Shown: one piece after another, positions 49,064 to 58,046 of the stretch
How positions within the stretch are numbered: the stretch's first letter is position 1
Layout of the letters: the number at the start of each line of letters is the position of its first letter
Assembly: GCA_937924525.1 (NCBI GenBank)
Contig: CALDSU010000008.1
Span: 310,001-374,000, forward strand
Reading direction: 5' to 3'
From: an uncultured Bryobacteraceae bacterium
GTDB taxonomy: Bacteria; Acidobacteriota; Terriglobia; Bryobacterales; Bryobacteraceae
DNA length: 64,000 bases
The notes under the pieces: model-generated
The model's input: the letters and a program-made list of their open reading frames with translations, nothing else
Told to the model about the DNA's origin: nothing
The model's database searches: none
Translations under genes and position numbers: made by a program

Positions 49064-50713
49064 ATGAAGGTTGCGCTGGGACAGATCAACACCACGGTAG
49101 GCGACATTGACGGCAACGTGTCCCTCATGGCCCGGACCGCCCGGGAGGCGGCGGGCCTCGGCGCGCAACTGGTGGTTTTCCCCGAGCTCTCCGTTACGGG
49201 TTATCCGCCGCGCGATCTGGTGGAGAAGCCGAGCTTTCTGGCGCGCAGCGAAGCGGGTCTTCGCCGCCTGGCGGAGGAGACGCGCGCGCTGCCTCTGCAC
49301 GTGATTTGCGGCTATGTCGGGAAGGCCGCGGACGACGCCGGCAAGCCCGCCGTGAACGCCGCGGCGGTTCTCCATCGCGGGGAAATGGTTTTCCAGCAAG
49401 CCAAGACGCTGCTGCCAACGTACGACGTATTCGACGAATCCCGCTACTTCCAGCCGGGCGACGCCGTGCGTCTGTGCACGATCGGCGGGATCCCGGTGGC
49501 GCTGACCGTCTGCGAGGACGCCTGGAATGACAAGCAGTTCTGGGAGCGGCGCCGCTACGAGCGCGACCCGGTGGAAGAACTGATCCGCGCCGGCGGCCGG
49601 TTGCTGATCACGATCAACGCGTCGCCTTACCATTTGGGAAAACGGTCCCTGCGCCGGGAGATTTTTTCGGCGGCCGCGCGGCGGCACGGCGTGCCCGTCG
49701 TGTACCTGAACCAGGTGGGCGGACAGGACTCGCTCGTGTTCGACGGCAGCAGCTTTGTGATGGACGCGCGCGGCGCGTTGGCGGCCTCGGCGAAATCCTT
49801 CGGCGAGGACCTGGTCCTGTACGATGTGGCGAGCGGAACCGGCGATCGCCATGAGAGCCATGCGGATTCCCGCGAGGCGGTCTACGAGGCGCTGGTGCTG
49901 GGCACCCGGGACTACATTCGCAAGTGTGGATTTCACCGGGTGTTGATCGGGCTGTCAGGCGGCATCGACTCCTCGCTGACCGCGGTGATCGCGGTGGATG
50001 CCGTCGGCCGCGAGAACGTAACCGGGGTGGCTATGCCGGGCCCGTTTTCCTCCGGGCACAGCGTGCGCGACGCCCGGGCATTGGCGGCAAACCTGGGCAT
50101 CCGATTCGAAATGGTCGGGATCACGCCCGCCTACCAGGAAATGCTGCGTGCGCTGGAACCGTTGTTCGCCGGGGCGCCGCCCGACGTGACGGAAGAAAAC
50201 ATCCAGGCGCGGCTGCGCGGCGTGGTGCTGATGTCGCTGTCGAACAAGTGGAACGCGATGGTGCTGACCACCGGCAACAAGAGCGAACTCGCGGTCGGCT
50301 ACTGCACGCTGTATGGCGATATGTGCGGCGGGCTGGCCGTGATCAGCGACGTGCCGAAGACGCTGGTGTACGAACTTTCGCGGGTGGCGAACCGGCGGCG
50401 CCCCGGCGCGATTCCCGAGGCCGTCTTCACCAAGCCTCCCTCGGCCGAATTGCGGCCGGACCAGAAGGACTCCGACTCGCTGCCCGCATACGACATCCTG
50501 GACCGGATCCTGCGCGCCTACATCGAAGAGAACCACACCGCCGCAGAGATCGCCGAAAGGCACGGCCTGCCGCTCGAACTGGTGCGCGACGTCACCCGCA
50601 AGGTCGACCAGAACGAATACAAGCGCCAGCAGGCGGCGCCGGGTCTGAAGGTCACCAGCAAGGCTTTCGGCATCGGACGCCGGTTCCCCATCGCCCAACG
50701 GTTTTCCGAATGA
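49064..50713 (+). CDS. nadE: Glutamine-dependent NAD+ synthetase
   Basis: 549 residues from ATG 49064 (ATG 49052 is also in frame). The N-terminal nitrilase/glutaminase domain has its Glu-Lys-Cys triad in VVFPELSVTGYPPRDL, KTLLPTYDVFDESRYF and ALTVCEDAWND. The C-terminal synthetase domain has the PP-loop IGLSGGIDSSLTAVIAVDAV and ATP-binding GNKSELAVGYCTLYGDMCGG. It makes NAD+ from deamido-NAD+ with ATP and ammonia from glutamine in the cytoplasm. Its stop overlaps the ATG of the next gene. Confidence 0.96.
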   Translation: MKVALGQINTTVGDIDGNVSLMARTAREAAGLGAQLVVFPELSVTGYPPRDLVEKPSFLARSEAGLRRLAEETRALPLHVICGYVGKAADDAGKPAVNAAAVLHRGEMVFQQAKTLLPTYDVFDESRYFQPGDAVRLCTIGGIPVALTVCEDAWNDKQFWERRRYERDPVEELIRAGGRLLITINASPYHLGKRSLRREIFSAAARRHGVPVVYLNQVGGQDSLVFDGSSFVMDARGALAASAKSFGEDLVLYDVASGTGDRHESHADSREAVYEALVLGTRDYIRKCGFHRVLIGLSGGIDSSLTAVIAVDAVGRENVTGVAMPGPFSSGHSVRDARALAANLGIRFEMVGITPAYQEMLRALEPLFAGAPPDVTEENIQARLRGVVLMSLSNKWNAMVLTTGNKSELAVGYCTLYGDMCGGLAVISDVPKTLVYELSRVANRRRPGAIPEAVFTKPPSAELRPDQKDSDSLPAYDILDRILRAYIEENHTAAEIAERHGLPLELVRDVTRKVDQNEYKRQQAAPGLKVTSKAFGIGRRFPIAQRFSE

Positions 50714-53184
50714 GACACGTACTGTTGCTTGCCCTCTTCACGGCGGGCGCGCTGCTGGTTTCCCAGCCCGCGCCGCGCGAACAGGTTGGACCGCTGCCCG
50801 CGGGCGGCTACCTGCTGAACAGCGGGTGGCGGATCACGCCCGCCGGGCGTCAACTGCCGCTGGATACGTTCCCGATGGCGACGGCGCTGGCGCCGGACGG
50901 CCAGCACGTGGTGGTGCTGAACGGGGGCTATCGGCCTCCGTCGCTCAGCGTGATCGAGATCGCTTCCGAGCAGGAAGTCTCGCGCACGCCCGTCCCGGAC
51001 GGCTGGCTGGGCCTGGCGTTTGCGCCGGGAAGCGATCGCTTGTACGTCGGCGGGGGCTCGCGGGCGGCCGTTTTCGAATTCGCTTACGCCAACGGGGCGC
51101 TGAAACCCGCCCGCGTGTTTCCCGTGGCGCCGGAGGCCAAGCGCACCCCCGAAGACTTCATCGGCGACGTGGCCTTTTCGCCGGACGGCCGCCTGCTGTA
51201 TGCCGCCGACCTTTTCCGGGACTCCGTGGTGGTGATCAATCCGCAGTCCGGGATGGTGATTGAACGTTTCCAGACCGGCCGGCGTCCCTACCGGATCCTG
51301 TTTCATCCGGACGGCAAGAGCCTGTTCGTATCGAGTTGGGCGGACGGCAGCATCGGGCACTACGACGCGGCGCGGGGCGACCTGCTGGCCACGCAGCGCA
51401 TCGGCCCGCATCCCACCGACATGGCGTGGCGGCCGGGCCAGGTGGAAACACCCGAGGGCCAGCCGCCGATCACGGCCCGGTTGTTCGTGACGGCGGCCAA
51501 CACGAACAACGTGTACACGGTGGGCGTTTCCGAGAGCAAGCAGATGCGCGTGCTCGAGGCGATCAACGTGGCGCTCTGGCCCCGGCAGCCCGCCGGCATG
51601 ACGCCCTCCGCCCTGGCCTTGAGCGGCGAGGGCGGGACGCTGTTCGCCGTCTGCGCGGACGCCAACGCCGTGGCGGTGATCGATGTCACCGAGGACCGCA
51701 GCCGCGTGGCGGGTTTCGTGCCGGTGGGCTGGTATCCCACCGCCGCGCGCGTCTTGCCGAATCGCAAACTGATGGTGCTGAACGGGCGCGGGCTGCGGTC
51801 GTATCCGAATCCCCAGGGGCCCAATCCCACGCGGCGGCCCGCGCCGGTCCACCAGGGCAACGTGGCGGTGGAGTACGTGGGCCTGTTGCAACGCGGCTCC
51901 GCCTTGTTCCTCGATCTTCCGCTCGACGACCAACTGTTCGCCTATTCTCGTACCGTCCGCGAGAATTCGCCGTACCGCGACGCGCTCCTCGACGACGCGC
52001 GGACCGGCCCTGGCAACCCCGTGCCCGCCCGGCCGGGGGACCCTTCGCCCATCCGGCACGTGCTGTACATCGTCAAGGAGAATCGCACCTACGACCAGGT
52101 GCTCGGCGGGATGAAGGAAGGCAATGGCGATCCGAGCCTGGTCCTGTTCGGCGAGAACGTCACGCCCAACCACCACAAACTGGCCCGCGAGTTCGGCCTG
52201 CTCGACAATTTCTACGCGAACGCCGACGTCAGCGCCGACGGGCACAACTGGTCCACCGCAGCGATCGCGCCGGACTACGTGCAACGGATGTGGCAGAACA
52301 GCTATGGCGGGCGGCGGAAGAAGTATGACTACGAAGGCGGCGAGCCCGCCGCGCTGCCGCCGGCCGGTTACCTCTGGAGCAACGCTCTGGCCGCCGGCCT
52401 GACGGTGCGCAACTACGGCTACTGGGTCGAGAATATCCAGCCCGCGCCGCCGTCCGGCGAGCAGATCCGGCGCGTGCGCGACCCGGTCCTGCGGCCGGTG
52501 ACCAATTTCCAGTTTCGCGGTTTTGATATGGACTACCCCGACGTCGAGCGGGCCAAGGTATTTCTGCGGGATCTGGCGGATTTCGAAAAGCGCGGCGACA
52601 TGCCGCGCCTGCTGCTGCTGCGGCTGGGCAACGACCATACCTCTGGCATGTCCGCCGGCAAAATCTCGCCGCGTTCAGCGATGGCGGACAATGACTATGC
52701 GCTGGGAATGATCGTCGAGGCGGTCTCCCGCAGCAGGTTCTGGCCGCAGACCGCCATTTTCGTCGTCCAGGATGACGCTCAGAACGGACCGGACCATGTG
52801 GATTCCCACCGCGCGCCCGCCTTTGTGATTTCTCCTTACGTCAAACGGCGGGCGGTGCACCGCACGCTTTACAACACCACGTCGGTCCTGCGCACCATGG
52901 AACTGATCCTGGGCTTGCGCCCGATGACGGTATTCGACGCCGGCGCGCGGCCCATGTCCGCGTGTTTCACGTCGCAGCCGGATCTGACTCCCTACACCGC
53001 CGAAAAACCGCGTTATGCGCTCGACGAGCGCAACCCGGCCCACACCGCGCTGGCGCGCCGTTCGGCTGCGCTCGATTTCACGCAAGAGGACCGGATCGAC
53101 GACCACGAGTTGAACGACATTCTGTGGCAGGCCATTCGCGGCACCGCCCCTCCCGCGCCCGTGCGCAGTATCTTTTCCCGGTAG
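50710..53184 (+). CDS. YVTN beta-propeller and phosphoesterase fusion protein
   Basis: 824 residues from ATG 50710, overlapping the nadE stop. A signal peptide (MRHVLLLALFTAGALLVSQP) leads to a seven-bladed-type propeller (residues ~60-370; for example DVAFSPDGRLLYAADLFRDS, LFHPDGKSLFVSSWADGSIG). The second half is a phosphoesterase (PF04185-like, acid phosphatase/phospholipase C): IRHVLYIVKENRTYDQVLGG, ADVSADGHNWSTAAIAPDYV, RLGNDHTSG and FVVQDDAQNGPDHVDSHRAP, where Glu-Asn, Asp-His and the late Asp-Asp/His residues are likely metal and phosphate ligands. Secreted. The substrate is unknown. Confidence 0.88.
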   Translation: MRHVLLLALFTAGALLVSQPAPREQVGPLPAGGYLLNSGWRITPAGRQLPLDTFPMATALAPDGQHVVVLNGGYRPPSLSVIEIASEQEVSRTPVPDGWLGLAFAPGSDRLYVGGGSRAAVFEFAYANGALKPARVFPVAPEAKRTPEDFIGDVAFSPDGRLLYAADLFRDSVVVINPQSGMVIERFQTGRRPYRILFHPDGKSLFVSSWADGSIGHYDAARGDLLATQRIGPHPTDMAWRPGQVETPEGQPPITARLFVTAANTNNVYTVGVSESKQMRVLEAINVALWPRQPAGMTPSALALSGEGGTLFAVCADANAVAVIDVTEDRSRVAGFVPVGWYPTAARVLPNRKLMVLNGRGLRSYPNPQGPNPTRRPAPVHQGNVAVEYVGLLQRGSALFLDLPLDDQLFAYSRTVRENSPYRDALLDDARTGPGNPVPARPGDPSPIRHVLYIVKENRTYDQVLGGMKEGNGDPSLVLFGENVTPNHHKLAREFGLLDNFYANADVSADGHNWSTAAIAPDYVQRMWQNSYGGRRKKYDYEGGEPAALPPAGYLWSNALAAGLTVRNYGYWVENIQPAPPSGEQIRRVRDPVLRPVTNFQFRGFDMDYPDVERAKVFLRDLADFEKRGDMPRLLLLRLGNDHTSGMSAGKISPRSAMADNDYALGMIVEAVSRSRFWPQTAIFVVQDDAQNGPDHVDSHRAPAFVISPYVKRRAVHRTLYNTTSVLRTMELILGLRPMTVFDAGARPMSACFTSQPDLTPYTAEKPRYALDERNPAHTALARRSAALDFTQEDRIDDHELNDILWQAIRGTAPPAPVRSIFSR

Positions 53185-53269
53185 GGCACGTCTCTGCCTG
53201 GTCCGCGCCGGCACGATCTACGAAAGGCGTTCGGGCAACGCCGACCGGAAGCCCTCGAGGTGTCCGCGT

Positions 53270-54070
53270 TCAGCCGGGCAACGTGAAGTGTCCGGAACCG
53301 ATCAGCACCGCGGGACCGGCCAGATAGTAATCACTACCCGCTCGCCGGACGCGGAGCGGACCCGCGGGCGTCTCGACCGTCACCTCGTCGTCCACCAACC
53401 CGAGGCGCGCCGCCGCCGCCACCGCCCCGGTCGAGCCCGTGCCGGAACTCATCGTCTCTCCCGCGCCGCGTTCCCAGAAGCGGACTTCGATGGTGCGCCG
53501 GCCGGCGACGCGAAAAAAAGACACGTTCGTCCGTTTCGGAAACCGCGGGTGGCGCTCGACCTCGGCGCCCACCGCCCGCCAGTCGAAGTCGAAGTTCTCC
53601 ACCGGAAACGCGCATTGGGGATTGCCCACGTCCACCAGCACGGCCGCCCGCTCCCCGTCTCGGAGGTTGAGGCCGATGGGCTCGTCCGCGGGAAATGCCG
53701 GCGTGCCCATATTCATCTCCCAGTCGAAGGCGGCGCCCCGGCGGCTCAAGAGCCGCAACTCCTTCCTTCCGGCGCCGGTGCGCAACTGGACGTGATCCGC
53801 CGCCAAGCCAAGGTCTACCAACCAGGCCGCGGCGCAACGGGTGCCATTGCCGGAAATTTCCGCGCGGCTGCCGTCGGAATTCCACAACTCGATCTCCGCG
53901 TGCTCCGGCGTCGCCGGCGACACGACGATCCACCCGTCGGCGCCGATGCCGGCGTGCCGGTGGCAGATTGCTTGGGCCACCGCCGCCCGGTCGAGCGGGC
54001 CCGCGTCGCTCGCCCAAGTCAGCAGAAAGTCGTTCAGTGCCCCGTGGGCCTTGGTAAAAGGAATTTGCAC
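53270..54070 (-). CDS. Diaminopimelate epimerase-like protein with a Ser at one catalytic Cys
   Basis: 266 residues. DapF pattern: FTKAHGALNDFLL, HRHAGIGADGWIVV, EISGNGTRCAAAWLV with the first catalytic cysteine C79, and VDVGNPQCAFPVENF. The second cysteine, normally in GETxxCGTG, is S209 (GETMSSGTGSTGA). DapF needs two thiols for two-base epimerisation of LL-DAP, so activity may be altered or specific for another substrate. It lies 7 nt after a DapA-like gene and in the same tandem run as the cytochrome oxidase genes. Confidence 0.85.
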   Translation of the reverse strand: MQIPFTKAHGALNDFLLTWASDAGPLDRAAVAQAICHRHAGIGADGWIVVSPATPEHAEIELWNSDGSRAEISGNGTRCAAAWLVDLGLAADHVQLRTGAGRKELRLLSRRGAAFDWEMNMGTPAFPADEPIGLNLRDGERAAVLVDVGNPQCAFPVENFDFDWRAVGAEVERHPRFPKRTNVSFFRVAGRRTIEVRFWERGAGETMSSGTGSTGAVAAAARLGLVDDEVTVETPAGPLRVRRAGSDYYLAGPAVLIGSGHFTLPG

Positions 54071-54077
54071 GCGCCGG

Positions 54078-54986
54078 TTATCCCTTCAGTTCCGAGAAAG
54101 CCTGGGTGAGGCCAGGCCGCGCTTCCGGGGGCAAGGGCGGGTTCGGCAAACGCGGTGGACCACCGTAGTAGCCGTTCAGGTCCATGGCGTGCTTCAAAGC
54201 CGCCACGCCGCCAGGCTGGCCGAACCAGGCCGCGCCCTTGCGCAGACGGTCCTGCCAGTCGAGTCCCGCCGCTTCCTCGCGCGTGCGATAGGCCTCCCAG
54301 ACCGCGATCACCGAGTACGGCGCCGCACTCGCGATCGAGACCACCGCCCCTTGCGCGCCGGCGTGCAGCGCATCCCACAAACGAGTCTCGTCTCCGCCAA
54401 GCAGGGCGAAGTCCTTCCTCACTCGCGCACGGAGCGCACGGGTGCGCTCCGGACCGGCGCAACCCTCGATGACGCCGGCGATGTTCGGGTGGGCGGCAAG
54501 CCGGGCGAGCAGATCCACGGGCAGATCGAATCCGGTGACGCCGGCTTCGTTGCGAATCAGCACCGGCAAAGGCGACCGGTCGGCAAGCGCCCGGTAGTAC
54601 AGCAGGATGATCTCTTCGCTGCGCTCCCGCCGCAAATCAAAGCGGGGAGGCAGGGCGGCCACGGCGTGAAAGCCGATCTCCGCCGCGTGCCCGGCCAGTT
54701 CCGCCGATTCGGCCACGCCCGCGCGATCGATCCCCGCCAGCAGCGCCCGCGGCCGGTCGGAGTTCAAAGCAGACGCAGCCTTCACTATGCGCCACAGTTC
54801 GATGCGCTCCACGCCGGACAGCAGCGGGCCTTCTCCCGCGGACCCGGCCACCAGGTAACCGGCGACCGTGGTCAGATTCCACTTGGCGACATTGAACTCC
54901 ACCTTGCTGCGATAAATCGCGCCACTGTGATCGAACGGCGTCGCCATGTCCACGAAAACACCTTGCAGGCGCAAGGGCGCGCTCAC
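54078..54986 (-). CDS. DapA-like (dihydrodipicolinate synthase family) protein lacking the Schiff-base lysine
   Basis: 302 residues from GTG 54986, which overlaps the stop of the oxidase subunit III gene (GTGA). Family shape: FVDMATPFDHSGAIYRSKVE, YLVAGSAGEGPLLSGVERIE (GSAGE for GTTGE), PVLIRNEAGVTGF, AAHPNIAGVIEGCAGPE and LLGGDETRLWDALHAGAQGA. In authentic enzymes the fifth-strand YN(x)P Tyr and the NIxGxK lysine are essential; here they are R145 and I173. It can hardly form the usual imine. The next gene (DapF-like) also lacks a catalytic residue. Confidence 0.85.
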   Translation of the reverse strand: MSAPLRLQGVFVDMATPFDHSGAIYRSKVEFNVAKWNLTTVAGYLVAGSAGEGPLLSGVERIELWRIVKAASALNSDRPRALLAGIDRAGVAESAELAGHAAEIGFHAVAALPPRFDLRRERSEEIILLYYRALADRSPLPVLIRNEAGVTGFDLPVDLLARLAAHPNIAGVIEGCAGPERTRALRARVRKDFALLGGDETRLWDALHAGAQGAVVSIASAAPYSVIAVWEAYRTREEAAGLDWQDRLRKGAAWFGQPGGVAALKHAMDLNGYYGGPPRLPNPPLPPEARPGLTQAFSELKG

Positions 54987-55597
54987 AGGCGCGCGGACAT
55001 CAAGTACACCAACGGGAAGATAAACATCCATACCAGATCCACGAAATGCCAATACAGGCCGCTGACTTCCACCTCCACCAGGGTGTAGCGTCCGCGGGCG
55101 ACGCCGGCGGCCATCACCGCCAGGTACACCATGCCCGCCAGCACGTGCAACATGTGCAGGCCGGTCAGGGTGAAAAACGTCGCGCCGAACAGCGGCTCAT
55201 CCCAAGGGTTGCGGAACGGCGTCACCCCCGCGCGGAACAGGCTGTTCCACTCTCCCAGATGCAAACCCACGAACAGCAGGCCGGCCGTCAGCGTCGCCAG
55301 CAGCCAGCGGACCGCCGCGCGCGAGTCCGCGGCGCGCATGGCTTCTACCGCCCGCACCATGGTCAGGCTGCTCGAAAGCAACACGAGGGTCATCACGCTG
55401 GCCAGGACAACGCTGGGAAAGAAAGGAAACGGCGTGGGCCAAGCCGGCGACGCCATGCGCAAGTAGGTGTAACACACCAGTAGGGCGGCGAACGTCAGCG
55501 AATCCGAGATGACGAACAGCCACATGCCCAGTTTCTTGGTGCCCGTCGCGAAAGGCGACTGGCCTCCGGCCCAGGTGGAGAGAGTTGTCGTGGTCAC
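54983..55597 (-). CDS. ctaE: Cytochrome c oxidase subunit III
   Basis: 204 residues with five membrane segments: KLGMWLFVISDSLTFAALLV, FPSVVLASVMTLVLLSSSLT, WLLATLTAGLLFVGLHLGEW, FFTLTGLHMLHVLAGMVYLA and YWHFVDLVWMFIFPLVYLMS. The WHFVDxVW and THxxHVxxG-like patterns are those of heme-copper oxidase subunit III, which stabilises proton uptake. It is the second of two subunit-III-like genes in this run; its start lies 12 nt after the other. Its stop overlaps the DapA-like gene. Confidence 0.93.
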   Translation of the reverse strand: MTTTTLSTWAGGQSPFATGTKKLGMWLFVISDSLTFAALLVCYTYLRMASPAWPTPFPFFPSVVLASVMTLVLLSSSLTMVRAVEAMRAADSRAAVRWLLATLTAGLLFVGLHLGEWNSLFRAGVTPFRNPWDEPLFGATFFTLTGLHMLHVLAGMVYLAVMAAGVARGRYTLVEVEVSGLYWHFVDLVWMFIFPLVYLMSARL

Positions 55598-55609
55598 GCG
55601 GATTCCGTC

Positions 55610-56272
55610 CTACCCCCAAAGGTGGAGCATGGCCACCAGATAAAGCCAAAGCCCGGCGAGGAAATGCCAATAAATTGCGCTCAGGTCGGCCCCGGTGCGC
55701 TTGCCGGGACCCAGCCGCAGGCGGAGCGCCTGCACGTTGACGTAAATCAACGCGACGACGCCGCCCAAGAGGTGGGCGGCATGCGCGGCGGTGAAGATGT
55801 AGAAGAATGCGGCGCTCGGATTAGTGCTGACATAGACTCCGGCAGCTTTCAGTTGCTCCCACGCCACCACCTGGATGGCGAGGAAGGCGACCCCCAGCGC
55901 CGTTCCGCCGGTCCAGTACCGGTTGAACGCGGCGCGCCGGCCCCAGCGCAGGGAACGCCGCGCCAACCCCAGCAAGCCGCTCGACGCCAACAGGACGCCG
56001 GTGTTCCACCACACAATGGCAGGAAGCGGCGTGTGGCCCCAGTCCGCCGAGATGCCCCGCCGCACGACGAACGCGCTGGTGAAGGCCGCGAAAAACATCA
56101 CGATCGCGGCCAGGATCACCCAGAGGCCGGTGAAAGAAGCGCGGCGCTGCCAACCCGGGCCCTCGGACCCGCCACCGCCCGGTCCCCGGCCGCCGCCTCC
56201 GCCCCCGCCGCCCAGATGGCCGGGAGGCCGGCCGCCGCCGTGCACCGCATCCGTTGTCAGCGAGGTCGCCAT
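55610..56272 (-). CDS. Cytochrome c oxidase subunit III-like protein with Gly-rich N-terminus
   Basis: 220 residues. Residues 1-45 are a Gly/Pro-rich tail (HLGGGGGGGGRGPGGGGSEG). Then come five membrane segments, including FTGLWVILAAIVMFFAAFTS, ALGVAFLAIQVVAWEQLKAA, FFYIFTAAHAAHLLGGVVAL and SAIYWHFLAGLWLYLVAMLH. The AAHAAHLLGG and YWHFxxGLW pair marks subunit III. Oxidase clusters with two subunit-III-like genes occur in Acidobacteriota; the function of the second copy is unclear. It lies 13 nt after the subunit I stop. Confidence 0.88.
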   Translation of the reverse strand: MATSLTTDAVHGGGRPPGHLGGGGGGGGRGPGGGGSEGPGWQRRASFTGLWVILAAIVMFFAAFTSAFVVRRGISADWGHTPLPAIVWWNTGVLLASSGLLGLARRSLRWGRRAAFNRYWTGGTALGVAFLAIQVVAWEQLKAAGVYVSTNPSAAFFYIFTAAHAAHLLGGVVALIYVNVQALRLRLGPGKRTGADLSAIYWHFLAGLWLYLVAMLHLWG

Positions 56273-56285
56273 GGGCTGTCCTGCC

Positions 56286-58046
56286 TTACTTGGATTCCGC
56301 CGGCTCGTGCTGCATCACAAAATCCTTCGCCGCCCCGGGCACGCTGAATTCGTAAGGTCCGTGGTGCACCGTCGGGACGCCTTCTTCGAAGTTATGCTCC
56401 GGCGGCGGCGAAGCGGTGGCCCACTCGAGGGTGGTGGCGTTCCACGGGTTCGCCGACGCCGGCCTGCCGCGCCACAGGCTGTAAATCAGATTGCCGAGAA
56501 ACAGCACTTGCGCCGCCGCCGTAAAGTACGCGGCATGGCTGATGGCTTTGTGGAGCGGAATCAGATCGGCCAGGAACTCGAAATTGGTGAAGTCCGGGTA
56601 GCGCCGCGGGTTTCCCGCAAAGCCCAGAAAATGCATCGGCATGAAAATGGCGTACGCGCCCAGGAACGTCGCGTAGAAATGCGCCTTGCCGAGGCCTTCG
56701 CTCAAGTGCCGCCCGAACATCTTGGGGAACCAGTAGAAGGTGGCGGCGAAAATCCCGAACACGGAAGCGACGCCCATAATGATATGGAAGTGCCCCACCA
56801 CGAAGTAGGTGTCGTGGAAATAAATGTCGATCGCGGACTGGCCGAGGAACAGGCCGCTCAGACCGCCGGTGACAAACACCGAAACAAAGCCCAGGGCGAA
56901 TAGCATGGCGGTGGTGAACTCGATCCGTCCGCCCCAGATGGTGCCCAGCCAGTTGAACGTCTTGATCGCCGACGGCACGCCGATCACCATGGTGAGCAGC
57001 GAGAAGGCAAACGCCGAATAGGGGTTCATGCCGCTCTGAAACATGTGATGGCCCCAGACCAGGAAGCCGATGAACGCGATCGCCAGGCTGGCGTACACCA
57101 TGGCCCGGTACCCAAAGACCGGCTTGCGCGAGAACACCGCAAGCACCGTCGAGACCACGCCCATGCCGGGCAGAATCGCGATGTAGACTTCCGGATGGCC
57201 GAAGAACCAGAACAAGTGCTGCCACAGCAGGGGCGAGCCGCCCCGCCGGTCCAGCAACTGATCGTTCACCAGCAAGCCGGCGGGCAGGTAGAAACTGGTG
57301 CCCGCCCCGCGGTCGAGCAGCAGCAGGATTCCCCCGGCGAGCAGCACGGCGAACGCCAGCAGGCTGATGATGGCGGTGAGGAACCACGTCCACACCGTGA
57401 GGGGCATGCGCAGCAGCGTCATGCCGCGCGTGCGCAGGTCGACGACGGTGGTGATGAAATTGATCGCGCCCATCAGCGACGCTGCGCAGAAGATGGCGAT
57501 GCTGACGATCCACAGCGTCTGGCCCAGCCCTTGGCCGGGGCCCGTGATCGCGCCTAGCGCGCTCAGCGGGGGATAGGCGGTCCAGCCCGCAAGCGGCGCG
57601 CCCCCTTCCACGAAGAAGGCCGCCAGCAGCACCACGAACGACAGCGCCGTCGTCCAGAACGACAGCATGTTGAGCACGGGAAACGCCATATCCGGCGCGC
57701 CGATTTGCAGCGGCAGCATGAAGTTGCCGAAGCCGCTTTGCGGCGCGGTAGTGAGCACGAAGAACACCATGATGGTGCCGTGCATGGTCATCAGCGAGAG
57801 ATAGAGCTCGGGCGTCATGACGCCGCCCGGCGCGCCGTCCGGCCAGAGCGCGCCAAACCAGCCTACTTTCGTGTCCGGGTTGGTGAGGTGATAGCGCATC
57901 AGCAGCGACAGTGCGACCCCGGCGAGCGCGGCGATCAGCGCAAGAAAGAAATATTGAATGCCGATCACCTTGTGGTCGGTCGAAAAGACGTAGCGCCGGA
58001 AAAACCCTTTCGACGCCGCAGCGGGGTTAACGCTCGCCGGGGTCAT
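56286..58046 (-). CDS. ctaD: Cytochrome c oxidase subunit I (aa3-type)
   Basis: 586 residues from ATG 58046, overlapping the subunit II stop. Twelve membrane segments are expected. The low-spin heme His lies in MTMHGTIMVFFVLT, and the CuB/heme a3 site includes WFFGHPEVYIAILPG with the His-Tyr pair, GHHMFQSGMNP, and FHDTYFVVGHFHIIMG supplying the high-spin and low-spin heme histidines. The HPEVY motif marks an A-type, proton-pumping oxidase. It reduces O2 to water with electrons from cytochrome c via subunit II. Part of ctaC-ctaD-subunit III-subunit III. Confidence 0.96.
   Translation of the reverse strand: MTPASVNPAAASKGFFRRYVFSTDHKVIGIQYFFLALIAALAGVALSLLMRYHLTNPDTKVGWFGALWPDGAPGGVMTPELYLSLMTMHGTIMVFFVLTTAPQSGFGNFMLPLQIGAPDMAFPVLNMLSFWTTALSFVVLLAAFFVEGGAPLAGWTAYPPLSALGAITGPGQGLGQTLWIVSIAIFCAASLMGAINFITTVVDLRTRGMTLLRMPLTVWTWFLTAIISLLAFAVLLAGGILLLLDRGAGTSFYLPAGLLVNDQLLDRRGGSPLLWQHLFWFFGHPEVYIAILPGMGVVSTVLAVFSRKPVFGYRAMVYASLAIAFIGFLVWGHHMFQSGMNPYSAFAFSLLTMVIGVPSAIKTFNWLGTIWGGRIEFTTAMLFALGFVSVFVTGGLSGLFLGQSAIDIYFHDTYFVVGHFHIIMGVASVFGIFAATFYWFPKMFGRHLSEGLGKAHFYATFLGAYAIFMPMHFLGFAGNPRRYPDFTNFEFLADLIPLHKAISHAAYFTAAAQVLFLGNLIYSLWRGRPASANPWNATTLEWATASPPPEHNFEEGVPTVHHGPYEFSVPGAAKDFVMQHEPAESK

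Noticed and set aside
47720-49936. 738-codon minus frame across the sulfatase and nadE
   Set aside because: Antisense shadow spanning two coherent genes.
50518-52638. 706-codon minus frame opposite the YVTN-phosphoesterase
   Set aside because: Antisense shadow with repetitive Arg/Gly content.
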